Below are positions 44,801 through 52,895 of a stretch of DNA of 64,000 nt, piece after piece; within the stretch, counting starts at the first letter, position 1; each line of letters begins with the position of its first letter. Source of the DNA: Desulfuromonadales bacterium (GTDB lineage: Bacteria; Desulfobacterota; Desulfuromonadia; Desulfuromonadales; BM103); contig JAQYVY010000003.1 in assembly GCA_030145195.1 (NCBI GenBank), positions 56,419 through 120,418 of the forward strand, in the 5' to 3' direction. The notes under the pieces were generated by a model. It saw only the letters and a program-made list of their open reading frames with translations. It was not told the origin of the DNA and ran no database searches. A program made the translations under genes and the position numbers.

Positions 44801-45852
44801 TCCTCAGCATCCCAGAGGCTCTTCAGGCTGGCGAATTCGACTACGTCCCCCACCGGGGTGCCGGTCGCGTGACACTCGATCATATCGACATCAGACGGCG
44901 ACCAGCCCGCGTTTTGATAGGCCGAACGCATCGCCCGCAACTGCCCCTCGGAAGCGGGAGCCAACAGACTGCCGCCAAGGTCATTAGAAAGGCCAATGCC
45001 ACGAATCACTGCGTAGATATGATCCCCGGCACGCACCGCATCCTCGGTCCGTTTGAGCAGGAACATGCCGCTACCCTCGCCGACCACCAAACCATCGCCC
45101 TTGGCATCAAAAGGGCAACAACTCCCGGAGGGCGAAAGGGCATGCAACTGGGAAAAACCCATCTGAGTGTAGAGGGAGTCAGGCCGCGACAAGCCACCTG
45201 TCAACATGGCGTCGGCTCGTCCGGCCAGCAGTTCATCACTGGCCAGCTTGATGGCATAGAGCGACGAGGCACAGGCAGCATCGAGCGTATAGCAGGTGCC
45301 ACCGAGGCCGAGGGCTTTGGCCAGAAGACCCGCAGGCAAACCGGCCACATAACGATTCAGTGGTTCGACTGCAGGCGGTTTGATCTTGCGTGCTGGGCCG
45401 AGAAGTTTTTCTTCGAAAGTGCGGCCAAGGTAATCCCTGGCCATGGTTGAGGCGTGTTCGCTGGGCAGCGCCAGATTGCCGATGATAACACCGACCCGCT
45501 CGCGATCAAGCTGGTCAATCCGGCCATCGCTGAACGCCTGATGGCCAGCACGCAGCAACAGGCGAAACATCGGGTCGAGACCCGTCAGAAAATCGCCATC
45601 TATATCGAGGTCGGCAATCGATGAGGGCTCGGCCTCATCATCGATGAAGCAGCCCTTTTTTGAATAGATTTTGTCTGGCGTTCCTTTCGTCGGCGCAAAG
45701 GCTTCGTCAGGATCAAGCAGCCAGCGACCGGACGGCGGCTGCCGCGAGGTGTTGACGTTGCCGATAATTGTTTCCCAGAAACGATCCAGGGTCGGTGACA
45801 GTGGAAAAATGCCGCCGACCCCGACAATTGCAACCGATTTGCCATGCTTCAT
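38887..45852 (-). CDS. pfaC: PfaC-type PUFA synthase subunit, KS-CLF-AT-DH-DH
   Basis: 2321 residues. Ketosynthase ~1-455 has Cys194 in DAACASSL, His329 in ECHATGTPVGD and His368 in SNIGHL. A second KS-like domain, ~468-925, has LSSEENSGL where the Cys should be, so it is a chain-length factor. An acyltransferase, ~1053-1390, has FPGSGNHFAGMG and Ser1146 in GYSLGES. A linker follows. Four hotdog folds in two FabA-like pairs close the protein (~1580-1930 and ~2000-2321). The active pattern His1831...PG and His2220...PG occurs in the second and fourth folds. Shewanella carries the AT on a separate PfaB, but here it is built in, as in some myxobacterial and thraustochytrid synthases. No AGPAT or thioesterase domain is seen. 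It would extend and isomerise/dehydrate acyl chains held on PfaA. It starts 2 bp after pfaA. Confidence 0.92.
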   Translation of the reverse strand: MKHGKSVAIVGVGGIFPLSPTLDRFWETIIGNVNTSRQPPSGRWLLDPDEAFAPTKGTPDKIYSKKGCFIDDEAEPSSIADLDIDGDFLTGLDPMFRLLLRAGHQAFSDGRIDQLDRERVGVIIGNLALPSEHASTMARDYLGRTFEEKLLGPARKIKPPAVEPLNRYVAGLPAGLLAKALGLGGTCYTLDAACASSLYAIKLASDELLAGRADAMLTGGLSRPDSLYTQMGFSQLHALSPSGSCCPFDAKGDGLVVGEGSGMFLLKRTEDAVRAGDHIYAVIRGIGLSNDLGGSLLAPASEGQLRAMRSAYQNAGWSPSDVDMIECHATGTPVGDVVEFASLKSLWDAEDWQPGQCVIGSVKSNIGHLLTAAGSAALMKTVLAMKARILPPTANFTSPAQGIDLESSPFRILRQSKSWKPRKKGQPRRAAVSAFGFGGINAHLLIEEWIPKKPTKSSVTFPPSFKQKSQPVAIVGLGAHFGPWASLPELRSRFLGSELEVKPESPTHWWGAEQSRWFQEKGPNKTDFKGFYVADVAVAPGVFRIPPKEIEEMLPRQLLMLKVADEALQDAGLKNEDLLFTGVFIGTGLDLNATNFSFRWGIQKLARQWAKQLGQNLSEKELEEWIAALRESAGPALSANRVMGALGSVVASRVAKEFRVGGPSFTLSSEENSGLRALEVGVRSLQEGSINRAIVGATDMAGDLRAVLGQQALRPFSKSGTVRPFDKHADGTVVGEGAAAVILKRLDDAKQDGDHIYAIIKGVGTATGGRVEEGVPDQSAYLRSLERASLDADIAPESVSYLETNGSGLAVEDELEANVLGAFFGARQTQNPCYIGSAKADVGHAGAAAGLASLVKAAVCLEQQVLPPLRNLQTMRYDWVRGKRSFIAPVAAQFWLRNRSEGPRRALVSGLGIDGTCSHLVLEGFEDKTGKATPLFADRPLGALDEGLFVLEADSVDGLLSKIVTLQDFVAMAPDGGIEQLALQWYRQVALDPNRSLCLATVTSNRSELLDQLDYALTALRSHPEEALGGNGTTLSTSIRDRLFYASRPLAPQGKVAFIFPGSGNHFAGMGRDLSARWPAIYSHQDDNSQFLARQFLPEHFWKTELSETLHDNHNALVIGQVALGTAVSDLIRSFGIEPAVASGYSLGESAGLFSLGAWKDRDGMSQRLADSTLFTNDLAGECTAARKVWGLGKGEKVDWILGLVDVPAAQVKAALAGKDRAYLLIVNTHRECVIGGDRQQVEALAREVKGHFFRLRGVTTVHCEVTNPVAKPYRELHLFPVTAPADITFYSCALGESYQVTTESAADVILGQALDTIDYTKVIEQAYADGVRIFLEMGPGNSCSRMISSILEGKPHMVRAACYPGPKATSLVLRLLANCLAERVPVDVSALYPESSEIVEQPSGPLIHTVIGGAPFVPVPLLKKEPTPIMEAATGREKLKDIQPFAVPIAGPGVIADPLLAQMAATAVLNVKTHEAYLRFAGTMEKTLTENINLQMSLLQQLAANGDVIPRFEPLVQEERVSRDAGRGSQIQSVNLNAAAAPGPAFNREMCMEFAIGSIAKMLGPEFAEVDSYPTRVRLPDEPLMLVDRIMTVEGEPRSMTSGRVVTEHDVTADRWYLDGGRIPTCIAVEAGQADLFLSGYLGIDFISKGKAVYRLLDAVVTFHRGLPVAGDVIRYDIKIDHFFRQGQTYLFRFNFEGTVNGEPLLSMQQGCAGFFTEEELAAGKGIVHTKLDLMPQPGIKPDDWRDLVPLAVESYAAAQVDAIYAGDLGVAFGEHFANLSLAKPYTLPGGYLKLVDRVIELDPQGGRYGLGQIRAEMDIHPDDWFLTCHFCDDNVMPGTLMYECCMHTLRIYLLRMGWIGEEGTTWCEPIPGVDSGLKCRGQVIDTTKTVTYQVSIKELGYGPEPFAIVDALMFADGKAIVEIPNMSVRLAGLDRQKVESLWLKPASSGDTSRSASLGPRAVLYDYDKILAYSTGNPSEAFGAPYKVFDQDRKIARLPGPPFQFLDRIVAVTGEPFKLVEGATCEAEYDVPTDGWYFQAARQKEMPFSVLLETGLQPCGWLAAYLGSALTSATDLKFRNLDGNAVQHRPVTPDSGTLTTRVKITRIASSGGMIIQSYDFEISDRLGPVYTGDTVFGFFSAESLAQQVGVRDAKLYQPTDAEVVRAEQFDYPAAAPFPELKLRMIDRIELFVADGGPEGLGFIRGSKAVDPAEWFFKAHFYQDPVCPGSLGLESFLQLLKLVAVKRWGGAANCVLETVVLGEQHSWNYRGQIIPSNDQVMVEAVVTAIDDEKRLLKANGYLSVDGKVIYQMKDFTIRVKS

Positions 45853-45854
45853 TC

Positions 45855-48800
45855 TCAGGCAGCTCCCTGCAGTTTATTGCGTTGGAAGCTCGCATTTAAA
45901 GACGCATCAATCACACATTGGTAATCTTCGATCCGGGCGATCAGAGCCCCGCTGGTCGGATCAACAAAATCAATTTCCGCAGTCGCCTTACTGGCACTCT
46001 GGCTGGTCACGCGCACTCTGATTTCCGCACCCGTTTCAGGGAACTTGTCCTGATATTGACGATAGCGTCCGGCAAAGACCGGCAAAGATCCAGCCTGGTA
46101 ACGCTCGAAACTCCAGAGAATCATCATCTGGAAGCTGCTATCCAAAGCCAGCGGATCGGCCAGCCAGGAGTTGCGTAACGGCTGGGTGATCCATTCGGCC
46201 GGGCTTGGTGCTGGCCGAACCACTGACGTGATGCCGTCACTGGAGCAGCCGACAACCTCGCGGATACCGTGGAAGTCTGGTCCGTGGAAAAGCCGATCTG
46301 GCTGGTAGATCTCATCGATGGAACGGTTATAAGCTGGCAGCTCCAGACGCTCCATGGCCAGCTTGCTTTCTGGGAGTTTGGCCGCCAACACCATTCTGGC
46401 GCGGGAGTGGACAAACTGCTGACCACCAGTCGTCATCCCGGAAAGTTCGACCGGAACGACATGCACCCCACCGCTCTTGAACGCCTTGCCGGTCATCACC
46501 TGCAGGGTATGAGTCTGACCCTGTTCCAGGGTGACGCCTTTAAGCACCCGCAGATCGTTGAAACCGTGAAAGCGCAAGCCCGGATTATTGTGGATCGCAC
46601 CGTGCGCCATCCATTCGATGATGACCGCTACCGGCAGAACCGCCTTGCCATCGATAACATGGGATTTGAGGAACGGATACTGTTCAATCGAAACCTCCAG
46701 GTCAAAAGCCTTGGAGACATAAATATTTTCATGCGTCTGGGCCGGGCTTTCAGTCGCCGCTTCTTCTCGCCCACCGAGGATCACCAGCTCCACCGGTCCA
46801 CCCGGCGGGGTAGCAATTTCCTCGACCAAATAATCAGCACCGGCTTTAAGGTCGATGACAGCGACACCTTCCTTGGCAAAGACCTTTTTCAGGGCTGGAG
46901 TCACCATCCCACCGTCCCAGGGACCCCAGTTCAAAGACAGGATCCGGCAATTCGGCCGCATTCCGGCCTGCTGTTGGGCCACCTTGTTGAGAATCTCATT
47001 GGCCACTGCGTAATCAACCTGACCCGTCCGACCGTAACGACCGGTCGACGACGAAAACATCACCATGAAACGCAGTTCGTCCTCGCTGAGCGCCTCCAGC
47101 AAGCTGCTCAGGCCGTCGATCTTGGTACTGTAAACCTGTTCGAACTGCTCTGCCGTCTTGTCCTTGATCAAACGGTCGGCCAACACCCCGGCACCATGGA
47201 TCAAGCCCTTGATCGGACCATACTCCTCGCGAACATCCTTGACCACCGCCGCGACCGCATCGCCATCACGCAAATCAACGGAACGATAGATGGCCTGGCC
47301 ACCAGCCTCCTTAATTCGCCGCAGGGTCCGTTGAATTTCCCGGTTGCCGAGGATGAACTGACACTTCTGACCAACTTCTTTTGGCTTGAGCGGACCATCA
47401 GCATGTGCGATCAAGGCTTTTTTGATCTCGGCTTCACCGGTCAAACCCGTAAGCCAAGACGGTTCCGTCTGCGGGGTATCGCTGCGACCAAGCAACAACA
47501 AGGTCGCCCGACTTGCCGCCAGGGCAACCGCAACCTCGGCGGTGACACCACGGGCTCCACCGCTGACAACCACCACATCGCCATAACTGACCGGCGATTC
47601 GTACGGCTCGCCAGGCAGCGATTCATCAATCAAACGGAGGGTGTGCAGCCCCTCGTTTGAGAAGCCAACCTCCTGAGCACCATCGACGAGGAGTTCGGCC
47701 ACCAATCTTTCAGCGACCTGATCCACATCCTTCAAATCTGCAGAGAGATCAAAGGCCTTGCAGGTGACCTCAGGCCATTCGTGTCCGGCGGTCTTGGCCA
47801 GACCAGCCAACCCCCCAGAGAGTGCATCCTGAACCGGCCCGCCTTCCGACAAACCAAAACAACCATTCAGCCGCGAGACCGTCGCCAGAACCGCTCCACC
47901 CTTATCAGCCGCAGCGTTAAGCGCCGGTTCAGCTAATTGCATCAGGCGGAAAGCATTTTGTAAGAAGAGCGCGTCAGCTCCAGACTGCGGCGCAAGCAGC
48001 ACCACTCCAGCCAGTTTCTTTGTGGACGCAAGATCATCGAGTTGCTTGAGATTGATCTGCTCGGCGACCAGCTTTTGCGCCGCTAACTGTCGGCAGAGCG
48101 CCGCCGTCAGGGCCGAGCCATCATCGCTGACCCAGATCACGGAGCCTTCCGGCAAGGTGAGTGAATCGCGATTTTCATCGCCCTGCAGCGGGATCGCTTT
48201 CAGAACTTTGCGTTCAACCCCGCTGCCCACCGACGGCAATTCAAACGGAGCTTCCGGTTTGGCCACAGGCTCGCTCGCCCCTGAAACGCTCGCCAGGAAA
48301 TCAACAATCTGACCAACGGTCTGCAACGTCCCAAGATGTTCCGGTTTAATCGCGGGTGCTCCCGGCAACTTATCCTGTAGTGCAGAGAGGATCTCCACCC
48401 GCTTGATTGAGTCGATGCCGAGATCAGTGTCGAGAGCCATCTCCAAGTCTAGCATCTCTACCGGATAACCAGTTTTGCCAGCGATCACCTCAAGCAGAGT
48501 GGCCGCGACAGCATCCCGGTTAAGCGGACTAGTCACTGGCGCCGCTGGACCACTACTCTTGGTGCCTGCAGCAGCAAGATAATCAACAATCTGGCCGAGA
48601 GTCTGCAACACTCCGAGATCTTCCGGTTTGACCGCCGGTGCTTCCGGCAGTTTTTCCTGCAGGGCAGAGAGGATCTCCACCCGCTTGATTGAGTCGATGC
48701 CGAGATCGGTATCGAGTGCCATCTCCAATTCCAGCATTTCCATCGGATAGCCAGTCTTCTCGGCGATCACTTCGAGCAGCACGATTGAAACCCGATTGCT

Positions 48801-51800
48801 GTCTACGGGGGTCGACGCAGCAACCGCAGGGATCGTCTCGGCACCGATCATACCAGCGCTCAGGTGATCGATAATCTGGCCAAGAGTCTGCAGCACACCC
48901 AGGTCTTCCGGCTTGACCGCTGGCGCTTCCGGCAGCTTTTCCTGCAGGGCGGAGAGAATCTCCACGCGCTTGATCGAATCAATGCCAAGATCGGTGTCGA
49001 GCGCCATCTCCAGTTCCAGCATTTCTATCGGATAACCGGTCTTCTCAGCAATGACTTCGAGCAGCGCACTTGACACCCGGCGACTGTCGATCACTGGAGC
49101 GGCAAGCGGTGCCGCCGTTTGAGCTGTGGGCGCAGAGACCATCCCGGCACTTAAGTGATCGATGATCTGACCGAGAGTCTGCAGGGTGCCGAGATCTTCC
49201 GGCTTGACCGCTGGCGCTTCCGGCAACTTTTCCTGTAGCGCGGAGAGAATCTCCACGCGCTTGATCGAGTCGATGCCGAGATCCGCATCGAGAGTCATCT
49301 CCAACTCCAGCATCTCTACCGGGTAACCGGTCTTCTCGGCAATCACGGCCAGCAAGGTTGCTGAGACGACACTGCCGTCAACAGCGGCTGCGGCGGCCAG
49401 AGCTACAGGCGCGGCGACCGGCACAGCGGGCATCCCGGCGTTTAAGTGGTCGATGATCTGACCGAGGGTCTGCAGGGTGCCGAGATCCTCCGGCCTGACC
49501 GCCGGTGCTTCGGGCAACTTTTCCTGCAAGGCAGAAAGAATCTCCACCCGTTTGATCGAATCGATGCCGAGATCGGCGTCGAGGGTCATCTCCAGTTCCA
49601 GCATCTCTTCTGGATAGCCGGTTTTTTCGGCGATCACAGCAAGCAGCACACTGGCCACCCGGTTGCTATCAACGGCAGGAGCAACGGCGGCGACAGGCGC
49701 TGGCATCGGCTGAATCGGCGCAGCGACCGGCTGGACCGGAACGACTGATGACTGCGGCATAAGCGGTGCGACGGTGCTGGTCAACGGTTGTCCCTGGAGC
49801 AAACGGTTCTGCTGCTCAACCAGGTTGAGGAAGGATTGCGTAGCCGACTCCTGACCGGTCAGGAACTGCTGATGCAAGCGCGACGTCTGTTCCTGGATAT
49901 TCTGCAAGGCCTGCATGCTCTGCCGGGTCAGCTGCAGCGCTTCCTGCAATGAACTTCCAGCGATAACGCTTGCCGTGGTTACGGGGCCTGGGGTGCTGGT
50001 CGGTTGCGGTTGCGTTGCCACTGGTGGCTGCACCGGCGGCCGTTTCGCTGGTCGTTTGAAATAGTTGGCACCGGACAACGCAATCGTCATCCCGGGCTTC
50101 TTGCCTTGCACCGCTTTTTGAGAGGCAGCGTAGCCTTCATCCCAACGGCTCAGGGCGACCGGGTAACCAAGGGTAGTCAACTGTGCCAGGGCCCGGCCCA
50201 AATCAATGATCCCCGAGCGCTTGCCGTTAGAAGCGTCGATGGCAATGGCCTGGTGCTCACGGTCGCCGAGGATCGCCTTGACCATCCCGGTCAAACGAGC
50301 ACCTGGGCCAACCTCGAGGAATGTGCGCATGCCAGCGGCGTACATCGCTTCAATTTCGCCGACAAAATCGACCGGGCGGGCCAGCTGGGCGGCGAGAATT
50401 TCGCGGACTTTCTTGGCGGATTCGGGATAAGCCGCGCCGGTAGTATTGGCAAAGACACTGGCGGTCGGTTTGTTAAAGGTAATCTTCTGCAGACGCTCAG
50501 CAAAGGGTCCGCTGGCATCGGCGACCAGTTCGCTGTGGAAAGCTGCAGCGACTGACAGCTGTTTGTAACGCAGCCCCTGCGCGTCAAGCAGTTTTGCCGC
50601 TTTTTCAATCTCGGCGGTCGCCCCGGAAAGGACGCCCTGCGCGGGAGTATTGCGATTGGCCAGTACCAGCTTCAGGCCGGAATCCTTCAGGAACGCCTCA
50701 ACCTGGTCCAGTGGCGCAGAAACCGCCAGCATTGAACCGCGATCACCTTCACCGGCGGCCATCAGTTCGCCACGCAAGCGGGAGAGCGCATGCAGGGCGT
50801 CAACATCAAAATAACCACCGCTACAAAGTGCAGTCAGTTCGCCATAGCTGTGTCCAGCGTAGGCCTTGGCAGTCACACCAAAGGCAGCGAGCACCTCGCG
50901 GGCACCCAAGCTGACCGCACCGAGAGCTGGCTGGGCAACCTCTGTCGCCTGCAGACTCGCTTCGTCCTGAGCCCTGGCGGCCTGGTCGAAACGGGGCTGG
51001 GGATAAACCAGCTCGGCCAGAAGGCCCTGTTTGCCGCTAGTATTGGCCCCAAAAGCACGATCAGCAGCAATGAAAGTTTCGAGAAACTGTGGGAACTGAA
51101 TCGCCAGATCATTGAGCATCCCCGGATACTGGGCACCTTGGCCGGGGAAGAGCATGGCCACACTGCCAAGGCTTTCACCGCGGGCAAAGAAGCTGCCGTC
51201 GGGAGTGCTCCAAGAACTCTGCTCGCGATTGTTGCGCAGCATGGTCAAAGCACTTTTCACCTGGGCGGCAGGGTTAGATTGGTCTTTTTCCAGCACCAGC
51301 ACCAATCGACAAGGCTGTTGGGCATCAAACTCACCGCGGCTCTGATCGGCGGCCAGGCGCAGGGTCTGCCACGAGGCTTCTGCCGGGAAGTTTTTCAGGG
51401 CGGATTCAAGTCCGTTCTCATCAGCAGCACTGAACGCCAGCAGCTGGACGTCACCCGTCCAGTCAGCAGCAGCCTTCTGCGACCGATGCTCTTCGAGCAG
51501 GCAGTGGAAGTTACTGCCACCGAAGCCAAGCGCGCTGACACCGGCCCGACGGGGATGGTCGCCGCGGGGGATCCAGGGCCGTGTTTCGGTGTTGACATAA
51601 AATGGCGAGGTCGCCGAGGTCACAATCGCCTGTGGTTTCTCGACTTTGATCGTTGGCGGCAAGGTCTTGTTGTAGAGCGCCATGGCCGTCTTGATCAAAC
51701 CGGCAGAACCGGCAGAGGCCTTGGTGTGACCGATCTGGGATTTAATCGAGCCAAGCGCACACCAAGGCATATCAGCTTCGCCAAAAACAGCTTTCAAGGC

Positions 51801-52895
51801 GGTCACCTCGACGGCATCACCGACCTTGGTGCCAGTCCCGTGAGCTTCGATCAGCTCGATGGTCTGCGGATCAACCCCGCCCTGTTCGTAAGCCCGTCGC
51901 AACGCTTTCTGCTGACCAGCAGCACTCGGCTCGTAAATGGCTCCACCACGACCGTCACTCGAAGCCCCGATGCCTTTGACGACAGCATAGATCTTATCGC
52001 CATCGCGCTCGGCATCAGCCAGTCGCTTGATGACGACAATCCCCAGGCCTTCGCCCAGAGTCGTGCCATCGGCGTTGTCAGCGAAGGGTTTGGCGTGTCC
52101 GGAAGGAGAGAGCGCGGGGGTTTTACTGAAGCAGGCGTACATGAAAATATCGTTGAAGGTGTCGATACCGCCGGTCACCACCATGTCGGACTTGCCAGAA
52201 GCCAGCTCCATCGCCGCCAGGTTGAGGGCACCGAGGGAACTGCCGCAGGCAGCATCAACCACGCAGTTGGTGCCACCGAAATCAAAATGCTTGCTGATCC
52301 GTCCGGCAACCACGTTGCCGAGCAGACCGGGGAAGGAGTTCTCCTGCCACGGCACGTACGAATCGCTGATGCGCTGCACGACATCCTCGGCAATCGCGTC
52401 GGCAATACCGGCATCTTTTAACGCTTCGCGCCAGCGGGGATGGCCGAGGCGGGCGCCCAGCGGGACGACCAGCTCAAGAGAGCCGGTGACGCCGAGGATG
52501 ACGCTGACCCGGTCACGGTCGAATTCTTTCGCTGTGGTATAGCCAGCATCCTGGAGCGCCTGATCGACAGCGACCAGACCGAGCAACTGCGAGGTGTCGA
52601 TTGCCTCCAGCGCATTGGGCAGGATGCCGTATTCCATCGGATTGAAATCAACCGGCGAGAGGAAACCTCCGTACTTGGCGTAGACCTTGTCCGGTGTCTT
52701 GGGATCCGCGTCAAAATAATCGTCGGAACGCCAGTGACTTTCTGGAACCTCGATAATCGCATCAGTACCATTCTTGATGTTGGTCCAGAATGTTCCCTTA
52801 TCTGCTGCCTGAGGAAAGAGGCAGCCGATACCGACAATAGCCAGCGGCGTCGTTGCTGCTGCCTGCCGGTGCTCTTCTCCGCTGTTTTTTTTCAA
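45855..52895 (-). CDS. pfaA: PfaA-type PUFA synthase subunit, KS-MAT-ACP5-KR-DH
   Basis: 2346 residues. The ketosynthase is at ~1-470, with Cys217 in DAACGSSLG, His352 in EAHGTGTKVGD and His390 in IGH. The malonyltransferase is at ~575-900, with FPGQGAQYPGM and Ser683 in GHSYGE. A Pro/Gln-rich linker (~945-1075) leads to five ACP domains, each with LGIDSIKRVEILSAL (phosphopantetheine Ser at 1113, 1210, 1307, 1402 and 1495). The ketoreductase is at ~1560-2050 (VVVVSGGARGVTAEVA, FSSSTGRYG, Tyr1962 in VDYAVAN). A C-terminal PKS-type dehydratase (~2060-2340) has His2079 in HVIDGKAVLP. It builds polyunsaturated acyl chains from malonyl units in the cytoplasm with PfaC and PfaD. Its start overlaps the pfaD stop by 4 bp. 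Confidence 0.95.
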   Translation of the reverse strand: MKKNSGEEHRQAAATTPLAIVGIGCLFPQAADKGTFWTNIKNGTDAIIEVPESHWRSDDYFDADPKTPDKVYAKYGGFLSPVDFNPMEYGILPNALEAIDTSQLLGLVAVDQALQDAGYTTAKEFDRDRVSVILGVTGSLELVVPLGARLGHPRWREALKDAGIADAIAEDVVQRISDSYVPWQENSFPGLLGNVVAGRISKHFDFGGTNCVVDAACGSSLGALNLAAMELASGKSDMVVTGGIDTFNDIFMYACFSKTPALSPSGHAKPFADNADGTTLGEGLGIVVIKRLADAERDGDKIYAVVKGIGASSDGRGGAIYEPSAAGQQKALRRAYEQGGVDPQTIELIEAHGTGTKVGDAVEVTALKAVFGEADMPWCALGSIKSQIGHTKASAGSAGLIKTAMALYNKTLPPTIKVEKPQAIVTSATSPFYVNTETRPWIPRGDHPRRAGVSALGFGGSNFHCLLEEHRSQKAAADWTGDVQLLAFSAADENGLESALKNFPAEASWQTLRLAADQSRGEFDAQQPCRLVLVLEKDQSNPAAQVKSALTMLRNNREQSSWSTPDGSFFARGESLGSVAMLFPGQGAQYPGMLNDLAIQFPQFLETFIAADRAFGANTSGKQGLLAELVYPQPRFDQAARAQDEASLQATEVAQPALGAVSLGAREVLAAFGVTAKAYAGHSYGELTALCSGGYFDVDALHALSRLRGELMAAGEGDRGSMLAVSAPLDQVEAFLKDSGLKLVLANRNTPAQGVLSGATAEIEKAAKLLDAQGLRYKQLSVAAAFHSELVADASGPFAERLQKITFNKPTASVFANTTGAAYPESAKKVREILAAQLARPVDFVGEIEAMYAAGMRTFLEVGPGARLTGMVKAILGDREHQAIAIDASNGKRSGIIDLGRALAQLTTLGYPVALSRWDEGYAASQKAVQGKKPGMTIALSGANYFKRPAKRPPVQPPVATQPQPTSTPGPVTTASVIAGSSLQEALQLTRQSMQALQNIQEQTSRLHQQFLTGQESATQSFLNLVEQQNRLLQGQPLTSTVAPLMPQSSVVPVQPVAAPIQPMPAPVAAVAPAVDSNRVASVLLAVIAEKTGYPEEMLELEMTLDADLGIDSIKRVEILSALQEKLPEAPAVRPEDLGTLQTLGQIIDHLNAGMPAVPVAAPVALAAAAAVDGSVVSATLLAVIAEKTGYPVEMLELEMTLDADLGIDSIKRVEILSALQEKLPEAPAVKPEDLGTLQTLGQIIDHLSAGMVSAPTAQTAAPLAAPVIDSRRVSSALLEVIAEKTGYPIEMLELEMALDTDLGIDSIKRVEILSALQEKLPEAPAVKPEDLGVLQTLGQIIDHLSAGMIGAETIPAVAASTPVDSNRVSIVLLEVIAEKTGYPMEMLELEMALDTDLGIDSIKRVEILSALQEKLPEAPAVKPEDLGVLQTLGQIVDYLAAAGTKSSGPAAPVTSPLNRDAVAATLLEVIAGKTGYPVEMLDLEMALDTDLGIDSIKRVEILSALQDKLPGAPAIKPEHLGTLQTVGQIVDFLASVSGASEPVAKPEAPFELPSVGSGVERKVLKAIPLQGDENRDSLTLPEGSVIWVSDDGSALTAALCRQLAAQKLVAEQINLKQLDDLASTKKLAGVVLLAPQSGADALFLQNAFRLMQLAEPALNAAADKGGAVLATVSRLNGCFGLSEGGPVQDALSGGLAGLAKTAGHEWPEVTCKAFDLSADLKDVDQVAERLVAELLVDGAQEVGFSNEGLHTLRLIDESLPGEPYESPVSYGDVVVVSGGARGVTAEVAVALAASRATLLLLGRSDTPQTEPSWLTGLTGEAEIKKALIAHADGPLKPKEVGQKCQFILGNREIQRTLRRIKEAGGQAIYRSVDLRDGDAVAAVVKDVREEYGPIKGLIHGAGVLADRLIKDKTAEQFEQVYSTKIDGLSSLLEALSEDELRFMVMFSSSTGRYGRTGQVDYAVANEILNKVAQQQAGMRPNCRILSLNWGPWDGGMVTPALKKVFAKEGVAVIDLKAGADYLVEEIATPPGGPVELVILGGREEAATESPAQTHENIYVSKAFDLEVSIEQYPFLKSHVIDGKAVLPVAVIIEWMAHGAIHNNPGLRFHGFNDLRVLKGVTLEQGQTHTLQVMTGKAFKSGGVHVVPVELSGMTTGGQQFVHSRARMVLAAKLPESKLAMERLELPAYNRSIDEIYQPDRLFHGPDFHGIREVVGCSSDGITSVVRPAPSPAEWITQPLRNSWLADPLALDSSFQMMILWSFERYQAGSLPVFAGRYRQYQDKFPETGAEIRVRVTSQSASKATAEIDFVDPTSGALIARIEDYQCVIDASLNASFQRNKLQGAA
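48276..49688 (-). repeat. Five tandem ACP coding repeats within pfaA
   Basis: Five direct repeats of 93-97 codons, each with the segment VIAEKTGYPxEMLELEM, LGIDSIKRVEILSALQ, LPEAPAVKPEDLGxLQT and IIDHL. The copies are near-identical in their cores and differ in Ala/Pro-rich linkers. The fifth is the most diverged (VIAGKTGYP, KLPGAPAIKPEH). They are internal to the gene, not a separate element. Confidence 0.92.

Noticed and set aside
50790..52421. Long open frame on the + strand (over 500 codons) opposite pfaA
   Set aside because: It is antisense to conserved KS and MAT domains, has no ribosome site or recognisable domain, and is explained by GC-rich codon use on the other strand. The same holds for the long frame at 46269-47660.
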